Part shown: in pieces, positions 56,587-64,000 of the stretch | Layout: the number at the start of each line of letters is the position of its first letter | Position numbering within the stretch: position 1 is the first letter of the stretch | Assembly: GCF_029854215.1 (NCBI RefSeq) | Contig: NZ_CP122961.1 | Span: 3,162,001-3,226,000 of the forward strand | Reading direction: 5' to 3' | Source: Halomonas alkaliantarctica | GTDB lineage: Bacteria > Pseudomonadota > Gammaproteobacteria > Pseudomonadales > Halomonadaceae | Length of the DNA stretch: 64,000 bases | Program-made: the position numbers and the translations under genes | The notes under the pieces: generated by a model | What the model was told of the DNA's origin: nothing | The model's database searches: none | The model's input: the letters and a program-made list of their open reading frames with translations, nothing else

Positions 56587-56668
56587 ATACCTCGCACAAC
56601 TATGTCCGGGCCATTAAATAGTAGCTTTAATCACTATGTTAATGGCCCAGCCAACCATACAGCTGATT

Positions 56669-58852
56669 TTACAAACCCGCTTTAGCCGCCCGAGCGGTAT
56701 GAAGCTTCTTATAGCTTTCAATCAGGCGCTGGTGGCGCTCAAGGCCTTCTAACTGCATGTTCGTTGGCGTTAGGCCGTGGAAACGTACCTCACCACTGAC
56801 CGAGCCAACCACCGCCGCCATGGTTTCTTCGCCGAACATACGCTGGAAGTTGTACAGGTAATCGTCTAGTTCCAGCTCGTCATCCAACACTATTTCAAGC
56901 ACCGCATTGACCGCTTGGTAGAACAGGCCGCGCTCGATGGTGTTGTCGTTGTACTGCAGGAACATCTGCACACAGTCCAGCGCTTCTTCATGACGCTGCA
57001 GCGCCAGGTAGACCAGTAGCTTCAGTTCCAGGATCGTCAACTGACCCCACTCGGTGTTTTCATCAAACTCAATACCGATTAGCGTGATGATATCGGTGTG
57101 GTCATCCATCTGGCTCTCTTCCAGCCGCTCGACCAAGTCAGTCAGTTGGTTATCGTCGAGGCGGTGCAGGTTGAGGATATCCTCGCGGTAATCCAGCGCT
57201 TTATTGGTGTTATCCCAAATAAGATCTTCAATGGGATACACCTCGGAGTAGCCCGGCACCAGAATGCGGCATACCGGCGCGCCCAGGTCTTCGTGTACCG
57301 CCATATAGACTTCGGCACCCAGTTCCTCAAAGATGCCAAACAGCGTCTCGGCTTCTTCATCATTGCTGCCAGAAAAGTCCCACTCGCTGAATTCGAAGTC
57401 AGGCTTGGCACTAAAGAAACGCCAGGATACAACGCCTACCGAGTCGATAAAGTGCTCAACGAAATTATTCGGCTCGGAAACCGTCTGTGAGTTAAAGGTG
57501 GGCAGCGGCAGATCGTTCAGCCCTTCGAAGCTGCGGCCCTGCAGCAGTTCAGTCAAGCTTCGCTCCAGTGCCACTTCAAAGCTCGGGTGGGCGCCAAAGG
57601 AGGCAAACACGCCGCCGGTGCGGGGGTTCATTAAGGTGACGCACATCACCGGGAACTGCCCGCCCATGGAGGCATCTTTTACCAGCACCGGGAAACCCTG
57701 TGCTTCCAGGGCGTTAATGCCTTCGACAATGTTGGGGTATTTTGACAGCACCTCCTGCGGTACATCCGGCAGGGTTAACTCCTGTTCGAGGATTTCACGC
57801 TTTACCGCTCGCTCGAAAATTTCCGACAAGCACTGCACCTGGGCTTCCACCAGAGTGTTGCCCGCGCTCATGCCGTTACTTAGGAACAGGTTTTCAATCA
57901 GATTGGAGGGAAAGTAGACCGTCTCGCCGTCGGATTGACGTACAAAGGGCAGCGATACAATGCCTCGATCTTCGCGGCCAGAGTTGGTATCAATCAGGTT
58001 CGAGCCGCACAGTTCACCTTCTGGGTTGTAAATATGCAGGCAGTGCTCATCGAGAATACCTTCGGGGAGCTCGTCATTCGGCCCCGGCTTGAACCACTTC
58101 TCATTGGGGTAGTGAACAAATTCACTGTTAGCAATCTCTTCACCGAAGAACTGGTCGTTGTAGAAGAAGTTGCAGCTCAAACGCTCGATAAACTCGCCCA
58201 GCGCCGAGCAGAGTGCGCTCTCTTTGGTCGCGCCTTTGCCGTTGGTAAAGCACATGGGCGAAGCCGCATCGCGAATATGCAGCGACCAGACGTGGGGCAC
58301 AATATTTCGCCAGGAGGCGATCTCGATCTTCATGCCCAGGTCAGCAAGGATCGCGCTCATGTTGGCGATGGTCTGCTCCAGCGGCAGGTCCTTGCCTTCA
58401 ATATAGGTGCTACCGCCTTCGGGTGCGCCCATCAACAGCGCTTGGGCATCCTCGTCGATGTTTTCAACCGTCTCGATCTGGAAATCAGGGCCGGTCTGAA
58501 CCACCTTCTTGACCGTGCAGCGGTCGATGGAGCGCAGAATGCCCTGGCGGTCTTTTTCAGAAATATCTTCCGGCAGCTCAACCTGGATTTTGAAGATCTG
58601 CTTATAGCGATCTTCCGGGTCGACGATATTATTCTGGGAAAGACGAATATTCTCGGTAGGAATATCGCGGGCGTTGCAATACACCTTCACGAAGTAGGCC
58701 GCGCACATGGCAGACGACGCCAGGAAGTAGTCGAACGGCCCCGGTGCCGAGCCGTCACCTTTATAGCGAATCGGCTGGTCGGAGATAACCGTAAAATCGT
58801 CGAATTTGGCCTCCAGACGGAGGTTATCGAGATAGTTAACTTTGATTTCCAT
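56669..58852 (-). CDS. ycaO: OsmC-YcaO fusion protein
   Basis: 727 residues. Residues 1-140 form an OsmC domain with C50 (SAMCAAY) and C112 (DRCTVKK), the usual pair. Residues about 185-560 form a YcaO domain with the ATP-binding GKGATKESALCSALGEFIERL motif and AQVQCLSEIFERAVKRE, close to E. coli YcaO, which assists RimO in beta-methylthiolation of ribosomal protein S12. The C-terminal 150 residues are helical and TPR-like. No substrate peptide or RimO gene is near. The fusion suggests a redox-linked function and is known but uncharacterised in other gammaproteobacteria. Confidence 0.9.
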   Translation of the reverse strand: MEIKVNYLDNLRLEAKFDDFTVISDQPIRYKGDGSAPGPFDYFLASSAMCAAYFVKVYCNARDIPTENIRLSQNNIVDPEDRYKQIFKIQVELPEDISEKDRQGILRSIDRCTVKKVVQTGPDFQIETVENIDEDAQALLMGAPEGGSTYIEGKDLPLEQTIANMSAILADLGMKIEIASWRNIVPHVWSLHIRDAASPMCFTNGKGATKESALCSALGEFIERLSCNFFYNDQFFGEEIANSEFVHYPNEKWFKPGPNDELPEGILDEHCLHIYNPEGELCGSNLIDTNSGREDRGIVSLPFVRQSDGETVYFPSNLIENLFLSNGMSAGNTLVEAQVQCLSEIFERAVKREILEQELTLPDVPQEVLSKYPNIVEGINALEAQGFPVLVKDASMGGQFPVMCVTLMNPRTGGVFASFGAHPSFEVALERSLTELLQGRSFEGLNDLPLPTFNSQTVSEPNNFVEHFIDSVGVVSWRFFSAKPDFEFSEWDFSGSNDEEAETLFGIFEELGAEVYMAVHEDLGAPVCRILVPGYSEVYPIEDLIWDNTNKALDYREDILNLHRLDDNQLTDLVERLEESQMDDHTDIITLIGIEFDENTEWGQLTILELKLLVYLALQRHEEALDCVQMFLQYNDNTIERGLFYQAVNAVLEIVLDDELELDDYLYNFQRMFGEETMAAVVGSVSGEVRFHGLTPTNMQLEGLERHQRLIESYKKLHTARAAKAGL

Positions 58853-59033
58853 GAGCGGGCATCCGGGGCAATGAGTGTGCCTAACCGTCGGCAGTAGGCG
58901 AATTGCGGCCCATTATCCAGTTTTTTACCCGCTTCGTCTTGGTCAGTCTCCCGAATCGCCTATCCGGCGTCGAGAAGAAACGGCAACGCTTGCTCTGACA
59001 ATATCTCGGAAGCCCCATTTGAAGATGGCCAAA

Positions 59034-59675
59034 TTAATGTGATTGCATCATGTGCTCAGCCTCAGTTTCGCTGACCCCGAGCATCAGTAAAATCTGGCGT
59101 TGTGTTGCCATCAACACCTGCTTACGTTCCGCCTCTCCCGGCAAACTTTTGGCAATGGCGACGGCCCCTACCAGAGAGGCCAATATCACGCGGGACTTAT
59201 CCGCAATCGCCTTTCTGTCATGGGCAAAGGGGAGTTGTTTCAGCTTACTCAGCGCTATCAATCGCGTTTCAAGCATCTTTTTCATACTCATATACGACGC
59301 TTCAAACAGGGTGCGGATTTCGGCTTTTTCGCTGCCTATTTCATTGAACAGTACCGCTTCAGGCCCCGGCCTATGCTTAGCTTCCAACTCTTGGAGATTG
59401 CAGTAGTTGGCGACTAATTCGGTTAGGTGTTGTAACGAAAGTGGGCCTTTTACCAGTCTAGCCGCCCGGCTGTTATCAATGGTCAGGCGGACCGACTCAT
59501 TGTAAAGAGCCTCTTTTGAAGCGAAATGTGCATAAAAAGCGCCGTGTGTCATCTTGGCTAGCTTCATGATCTGGCCAATCGACACCTTTTGAAACCCATT
59601 GCGGCTGAATAGCTCTGTCGCCGAAGCCAAAATGCGCTCTTTGGTTTTCGATTTATGGCTCTTGGGATAAGGCAT
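59034..59675 (-). CDS. TetR/AcrR-family regulator (divergent from fabF)
   Basis: 213 residues; the N-terminal domain ERILASATELFSRNGFQKVSIGQIMKLAKMTHGAFYAHF is classic TetR. The 80-base gap to the divergent fabF is AT-rich and likely carries its operator. Confidence 0.92.
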   Translation of the reverse strand: MPYPKSHKSKTKERILASATELFSRNGFQKVSIGQIMKLAKMTHGAFYAHFASKEALYNESVRLTIDNSRAARLVKGPLSLQHLTELVANYCNLQELEAKHRPGPEAVLFNEIGSEKAEIRTLFEASYMSMKKMLETRLIALSKLKQLPFAHDRKAIADKSRVILASLVGAVAIAKSLPGEAERKQVLMATQRQILLMLGVSETEAEHMMQSH

Positions 59676-59756
59676 ATCTACCTCGTCAGCTAAATATTAT
59701 CTTGATCATATATTGCCCATTGCTAGGGTGACCATATCAATAACTCAGGAGTCACT

Positions 59757-61028
59757 ATGCACTCACCTATCGTGATTACTGGCATGGGTATGGTCAGCCC
59801 GCTAGGCAACAGCGTCAACACAAGTTGGCAGCGACTGGTTAACTGTCAGTCTGGCATCAGCACCATCGACCGCTTTGACACAAGCAATATCCCGATCAAA
59901 ATTGCCGGGGTGGTGCCGAGCATTAGCCATGACCCCACTGGCGGTATTGACCTGGATGAGATAGCTGACCCCAAAGAGCAGCGCAAAATGGACTTGTTCA
60001 GCCTTTACGCGTTAGCGGCAGCTAGAGAGGCACTGTCACAGGCCAACTGGTTCCCCGTTGAGCAGGCTCAAAAACGCAGAACGGCCACCATTATTGGCTC
60101 TGGCATTGGCGGCTTCCCCACCATTACGCAAGCCCAAAAAACCCTTGCTGAGCGCGGCTATCGCAAACTATCCCCCTTCACGGTGCCCGCCTTTCTAGCC
60201 AATTTGGCTGCTGGCAATCTGTCCATTCGCTATGGTTTTCAAGGCCCACTGGGGTGCCCAGTAACGGCTTGCGCGGCAGGTCTACAGGCGATTGGCGACG
60301 GTATGCGCATCATACGCAATGGAGAAGCCGATGTAGCCCTCGTCGGCGGCGCCGAGGCATGTATTGACCCGCTTTCACTGGCCAGCTTTAACGCTCTAAA
60401 GGCCGTTTCCACAGAAGCAGACAACCCTGAACGCGCGTCCAGGCCCTTTGATAAAGCCCGTAACGGTTTTGTGATGGGAGAAGGCGCTGGCGTTATGGTG
60501 ATCGAAACGCTTGAGCATGCGGTCGCGCGGGGCGCAACGCCATTAGCGGTAATTAGTGGCTACGGCACCAGCGCGGATGCCTATCATCTAACGGCAGGCC
60601 CAAAAGATGGGGCAGGCGCAGCAGCTGCGATTCAAGCGGCGCTAGGCATGGCGAACCTAACCACTGATGCTATTGGTCATATCAATGCCCACGCCACCTC
60701 GACGCCCGTTGGCGACCGGGCTGAAATTGCCTCGCTGCGTACTGTGTTCGGCGAGCGCTTGCCCGCCATCCCTATTTCGGCAACCAAAGCCGCCACAGGC
60801 CATCTCTTAGGCGCAGCGGGAGGCATAGAGAGTATTTTTTCTGTATTGGCAGCCAATACGCAGCAACTTCCGCCTACCATCAATCTTGAGCATTGCGACG
60901 ATGATATGCAGGATTTAACCTTCGTCACGGCGACTCATCAGAAGCACGTCACCAAGCATGTATTGTGCAACGGGTTTGGTTTTGGTGGCGTCAATGCAGC
61001 GCTTATTGTTAGCAGTATTGAGCGTTAA
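59757..61028 (+). CDS. fabF: Beta-ketoacyl-ACP synthase II (FabF), extra copy
   Basis: 423 residues. Cys in ACAAGLQAIG, His in INAHATSTPVGD and His in ATGHLLGAAGG make the Cys-His-His triad. It elongates acyl-ACPs. It stands alone, with no acpP or fabG close by, so it is probably a second copy used for special fatty acids or stress-dependent membrane changes, perhaps under the TetR gene. ATG at 59757 follows AGGAG. Confidence 0.92.
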   Translation: MHSPIVITGMGMVSPLGNSVNTSWQRLVNCQSGISTIDRFDTSNIPIKIAGVVPSISHDPTGGIDLDEIADPKEQRKMDLFSLYALAAAREALSQANWFPVEQAQKRRTATIIGSGIGGFPTITQAQKTLAERGYRKLSPFTVPAFLANLAAGNLSIRYGFQGPLGCPVTACAAGLQAIGDGMRIIRNGEADVALVGGAEACIDPLSLASFNALKAVSTEADNPERASRPFDKARNGFVMGEGAGVMVIETLEHAVARGATPLAVISGYGTSADAYHLTAGPKDGAGAAAAIQAALGMANLTTDAIGHINAHATSTPVGDRAEIASLRTVFGERLPAIPISATKAATGHLLGAAGGIESIFSVLAANTQQLPPTINLEHCDDDMQDLTFVTATHQKHVTKHVLCNGFGFGGVNAALIVSSIER

Positions 61029-61089
61029 AGACGCAAATAAATTAACCGAACTGACGCCAGGCTATGATCGGTTTATCTAAACCCCATTG

Positions 61090-61974
61090 TCATCCTTTCT
61101 TGCATAGAAATGGCAGCGCTTCCTCAAGTAGTGTTTCGGGGCTTTCTTCGGCGATGTAGTGGCCGCAAGGAAGCGCCTTGCCTTCTATATCAATGGCGAC
61201 TTTTTGCCACTCGCCTAAAGCATCAAAGCAGGCTTCAATGGCGCCTTCCGCGCCCCACATCACTTTTACCGGGCAGGTGAGTTTTACCCCAGCGTCGATA
61301 TCTGCCTGATCGTGAACTAAATCGATCGAAGCGCTGGCGCGATAATCGCCGCAAATACCGGTAGCGGCACCGGAAAGCGACAGGCAGCGCTCATATTCGG
61401 CCAGCGCTTCTGTAGAGAAAGGCGCCATACCGGCACTACGGGCACCCATCACGCTTTTTAGGTATTGGGCAGGATCGCTCTGGATCAGCATTTCCGGCAG
61501 CGGCTGGGGGCGAATCAGGAAGAACCAGTGCCAGTAGCTGCGTGCAAAGGCCTCGTTGGTACCTCGATACATGGCAAGCGTGGGGGCGATATCCAACAAC
61601 ACCATGCGCTCTACTCGCTCAGCGTGGTCAACCCCTAATCGGTGGGCGACACGCGCGCCTCGATCATGGGCCAACACTTTAAATCGCTCAAACCCCAGCG
61701 AGCGCATTAGCTCAGCCATGTCCTTCGCCATAGCGCGCTTGGCATAATTAAGGTGCTCGGGGTCGTCGTCGGGTTTACTGCTATCGCCGTAGCCGCGCAG
61801 ATCCGCTGCGATAACGGTGAAATGCTGGGCAAGCGCTTCCGCTACTTTGTGCCAAATCACGTGGGTCTGCGGGTGGCCGTGGAGCAGTAACAGGGCTGGG
61901 CCGCTACCTCCCATTCTAAACGTAATCTCTACACCGTTAACGTGACGCGTCTGTTTTTCAAACCCATGAAACAT
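61090..61974 (-). CDS. Fluoroacetate-dehalogenase-like alpha/beta hydrolase
   Basis: 294 residues. Nucleophile D104 and flanking R105/R108 (AHDRGAR) and YWHWFF (H149, W150, halide-pocket residues) agree with fluoroacetate dehalogenases, and the general base His is in CGHYIAEE. It may cleave C-F or C-Cl bonds of small haloacids or be an epoxide hydrolase-like paralogue. ATG at 61974 after GGAGAACACC. Confidence 0.82.
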   Translation of the reverse strand: MFHGFEKQTRHVNGVEITFRMGGSGPALLLLHGHPQTHVIWHKVAEALAQHFTVIAADLRGYGDSSKPDDDPEHLNYAKRAMAKDMAELMRSLGFERFKVLAHDRGARVAHRLGVDHAERVERMVLLDIAPTLAMYRGTNEAFARSYWHWFFLIRPQPLPEMLIQSDPAQYLKSVMGARSAGMAPFSTEALAEYERCLSLSGAATGICGDYRASASIDLVHDQADIDAGVKLTCPVKVMWGAEGAIEACFDALGEWQKVAIDIEGKALPCGHYIAEESPETLLEEALPFLCKKG

Positions 61975-62101
61975 GGTGTTCTCCTGGCATATCTCATTAC
62001 GTATCAATGCAGCATCCTACGTATATTACGCGCCATAATCCTTTTTAATAAAACAGCATCCAGGCATGATGGCGCTACTTAAATTCACGGGAGCAACCGT
62101 T

Positions 62102-63112
62102 ATGAAAGCTGTCGCCTTTACCCAAAGCCTGCCCATCGATCACCCTGATGCGCTGCAAACTATCGAGCTACCCACCCCAACCCCGGAAGCCCACGATATT
62201 CGCGTTGCGGTCAGCGCCATTTCCGTTAACCCCGTTGATGCCAAAGTGCGTAATAGCGCCCTACCAGAAACCGGTGAGCCGCGCGTATTGGGTTACGACG
62301 CGGTGGGCATTGTAGATGCCGTTGGTAGCGCCGTTACGCGTTTTCAGCCAGGGGACCGGGTGTGGTATGCGGGCAATATTGCCCGTCAAGGCTCTAATGC
62401 CGAGTTTCAGTTGGTCGATGAGCGTATCGCCAGCCTAGCACCGAAAAGCCTTTCTGACACGGAGGCCGCTGCGCTTCCGCTGACCGCGATTACAGCTTGG
62501 GAGCTGCTGTTTGACCGGCTGGAGTTAGACATGCGCGACACTAAAGGCAAAAGCCTGTTAGTGATTGGCGCCGCGGGGGGAGTGGGCTCAATCCTGGTGC
62601 AACTTGCTAAACAGCTCACCGATATTACCGTCATTGGTACGGCGTCTCGGCCCGAAAGCCAAGCCTGGGTCAAATCGCTTGGCGCCGACGCAGTGATTGA
62701 TCACCACCAGCCACTTGATCAAGAACTTAAAGCGGCGGGCTTTGACGGGGTGGATATGGTGATCAGCCTTAACCAGACGGGCCACCACTTTGAGGCCATT
62801 ATTGAAGCTCTCAAGCCCCAAGGGAAACTGGCTCTTATTGATGATCCGGAGCTGATCGATGTGCGTAAGCTCAAAATGAAAAGCCTGTCGCTGCATTGGG
62901 AACTGATGTTTACCCGCCCGTTATTCACCACTGACGATCTCGCCAAGCAGCATGATCTACTCACAGAGGTAGCGGCCCTGGTCGATGATGGCCGACTAAA
63001 AACCACAGTAGGTGAGGTGTTAGGCCCTATCAATGCCGAGAACCTAAAACGCGCGCACGCACTTATCGAGAGCAACCGCACGATCGGCAAACTGGTCTTG
63101 GAAGGCTTTTAA
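62102..63112 (+). CDS. Zinc-type MDR oxidoreductase (NADPH:quinone reductase-like)
   Basis: 336 residues with a GroES-like N-terminal half and a Rossmann domain with VIGAAGGVGSILVQLAKQL. No zinc-binding cysteines are seen, consistent with the quinone reductase branch. The ATG at 62102 after GGGAGC is preferred over one at 62066. Reduces quinones or enones. Confidence 0.87.
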   Translation: MKAVAFTQSLPIDHPDALQTIELPTPTPEAHDIRVAVSAISVNPVDAKVRNSALPETGEPRVLGYDAVGIVDAVGSAVTRFQPGDRVWYAGNIARQGSNAEFQLVDERIASLAPKSLSDTEAAALPLTAITAWELLFDRLELDMRDTKGKSLLVIGAAGGVGSILVQLAKQLTDITVIGTASRPESQAWVKSLGADAVIDHHQPLDQELKAAGFDGVDMVISLNQTGHHFEAIIEALKPQGKLALIDDPELIDVRKLKMKSLSLHWELMFTRPLFTTDDLAKQHDLLTEVAALVDDGRLKTTVGEVLGPINAENLKRAHALIESNRTIGKLVLEGF

Positions 63113-63149
63113 TTCTAGGAAGGCTTTAACCGTATCGTCCATCGCCAAA

Positions 63150-63743
63150 TTATGGCGATGGGCGGGCTAACACTTGCTGGAACAGAATCGTTTCAAATTG
63201 CTCCATGGGCTCGACAGATTTTAACGTCTTGGCGCGCAGAATAGCGCCTTCCCAGCCGGTAAGAATAAAGCTGGCAAGCGCTTCTGGCGACGTGTGGGTG
63301 GCAATATCTCCTCGCGATTGAGCATCTTGCAAGCAGCGAACAAAGCGCTGCTCCCAGCGCTGAAACACCAAGTTTAGCGCATCGCGGAAGGTATCACTCT
63401 GGCCTGAAAGCTCTTGACCAAGGTTGCCGATCAAACAGCCTGTGGCGTGGTCGCACTCATACATATGCTCACGGCCAGTTGCAAAGTAGCGTTTTAGGCG
63501 TTCAAGCGGCGGCGTGTCACTATCTTCTAGCAACGCCACCAGCGTTTCATCATAGGTGGTGGCAAAGCGCTCGATCACCGCCAGCCCGAAATCCTCTTTG
63601 CTGGAAAAGTAGTGATAAAAAGAGCCTTTAGGCACACCGCACGTTTTTAAAACGGCATTTATGCCCGTCGCATTGTAACCTTGCTGACTAATCAGCTGGG
63701 CGCCACTATCGATTAATTTGTCGCGCGTTGAGGTATTTTTCAT
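63150..63743 (-). CDS. TetR-family regulator (NemR/AcuR-like)
   Basis: 197 residues; HTH region DKLIDSGAQLISQQGYNATGINAVLKTCGVPKGSFYHYF, and C-terminal domain with a CLIGNLGQELSGQS segment including cysteines as in NemR/AcuR. NemR senses electrophiles through cysteines. Its own promoter carries a NemR-like box. Confidence 0.88.
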   Translation of the reverse strand: MKNTSTRDKLIDSGAQLISQQGYNATGINAVLKTCGVPKGSFYHYFSSKEDFGLAVIERFATTYDETLVALLEDSDTPPLERLKRYFATGREHMYECDHATGCLIGNLGQELSGQSDTFRDALNLVFQRWEQRFVRCLQDAQSRGDIATHTSPEALASFILTGWEGAILRAKTLKSVEPMEQFETILFQQVLARPSP

Positions 63744-63753
63744 ATGCCTAAAG

Positions 63754-63769
63754 TAGACCAGTCAGTCTA
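63754..63769. promoter_or_regulatory. NemR-like operator
   Basis: TAGACCAGTCAGTCTA is a near-perfect dyad matching the TAGACC-N4-GGTCTA box except for one base, and lies just upstream of the TetR gene. Autoregulation and control of a gene to the right are likely. Confidence 0.7.
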
Positions 63770-63786
63770 TTGCTTTCAAGTGAGAG

Positions 63787-63849
63787 AAAGCCAAGTGAAT
63801 GAAAGCCAATTTGTAAGAAAGCTAAGCTGCAAGAAAGCTAAGTTAAGTG
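63787..63849. repeat. Four degenerate 15-16-bp tandem repeats
   Basis: Units begin with GAAAGCC/GAAAGCT at 63787, 63802, 63818 and 63834. They lie 20-80 bases from the TetR box, in a gene-free stretch. Function is unknown. Confidence 0.65.
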
Positions 63850-63963
63850 GCAATTGCATGTTATTTGCACATTGCTTGACTAATGGCTGCTTAACAATGC
63901 GCGATGCTAGCATCATACGCTTATTTTTCTGGAATTTTCGCTCCCAATGGATGAAGTGCGGTA

Positions 63964-64000
63964 ATGACTCTTTCTCGCTATAGCGCTACGAAACAACAAG
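63964..64000 (+). CDS. Possible start of a gene cut by the window edge
   Basis: ATG at 63964 opens a frame (MTLSRYSATKQQ) with no stop before the end. The ribosome site is poor and twelve codons are too few to judge. Confidence 0.2.
   Translation, partial: MTLSRYSATKQQ

Noticed and set aside
61041..61076. AACCGA/TCGGTT stem between fabF and the dehalogenase-like gene as a terminator
   Set aside because: Long loop and no T-run, so it is too weak to support.
63744..63983. 79-codon open frame after the last TetR gene
   Set aside because: It spans the operator and the tandem repeats, with a repetitive low-quality protein, so it is probably not coding.
1..64000. CRISPR arrays, tRNA or rRNA genes, prophage or insertion sequences
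   Set aside because: No regular spaced repeats, transposase, integrase or RNA gene signatures were seen on either strand by eye.

Overview
This 64 kb window looks like ordinary chromosome from a moderately halophilic gammaproteobacterium of the Halomonas/Vreelandella type. The main reasons are a complete ectoine/hydroxyectoine-degradation cluster (doeA-doeB-doeX-doeC-doeD), the gammaproteobacterial block ftsB-ispD-ispF-truD-surE-pcm-nlpD-rpoS, and a general gene style (HexR, Cfa, SulP, paired two-domain universal stress proteins) seen in that family. I see no rRNA, tRNA, CRISPR array, insertion sequence, integrase or prophage module.

Layout. 1-5.1 kb: the N-terminal two-thirds of LptD (cut by the window edge) faces amgK-murU (peptidoglycan sugar recycling), a GGCT-fold protein, an OsmC protein and speD, ending in a strong terminator. 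5.1-14.5 kb (minus strand): lpxL-family acyltransferase and alr, then the block rpoS, nlpD, a DUF368 membrane protein, pcm, surE, truD, ispF, ispD and ftsB, covering envelope growth, isoprenoid precursors, repair and stationary-phase control. 14.6-22.3 kb: a FemAB/GNAT-like acyltransferase, a coniferyl-aldehyde-type dehydrogenase with a palindromic putative operator, then an overlapping set made of a GAF hybrid histidine kinase, a response regulator with degenerate GGDEF and intact EAL, and hexR. 22.3-26.4 kb: RidA, an Lrp-type regulator divergent from leuA, and an MFS transporter.

26.4-33 kb is a stress and ion block: two close universal stress protein paralogues flank a two-gene FluC fluoride channel, an ACR3-like transporter and Cfa, with a SulP anion transporter next to the second paralogue. 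33.4-38 kb: an NAD-type isocitrate dehydrogenase and a heavy-metal module (P-type ATPase, divergent MerR regulator with a textbook operator, ZIP transporter). 38-43.8 kb: a soluble two-PAS chemoreceptor-like protein behind an AT-rich leader region, a 1-Cys peroxiredoxin, a CNNM/CBS protein, luxS with an ABM monooxygenase, and a haloacid-dehalogenase-like enzyme.

43.9-49.9 kb is the doe cluster: DoeA opens the ectoine ring, DoeB deacetylates N-alpha-acetyl-diaminobutyrate, DoeD transaminates diaminobutyrate to aspartate semialdehyde, DoeC oxidises this to aspartate, and DoeX is the Lrp/AsnC-type regulator. Downstream are a GhrA-like reductase, a DUF3108 periplasmic protein, a LysO-type exporter, an EamA exporter and several small regulator/target pairs. 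56.7-64 kb holds an OsmC-YcaO fusion protein, a TetR regulator divergent from an extra fabF, a fluoroacetate-dehalogenase-like hydrolase, an MDR oxidoreductase and a TetR regulator with a NemR-like box.

No wholly new system is evident. The best leads are the OsmC-YcaO fusion, the kinase/EAL/HexR overlapping gene set, the DUF368 gene inside the nlpD-rpoS block, and several uncharacterised palindromes and short repeats.
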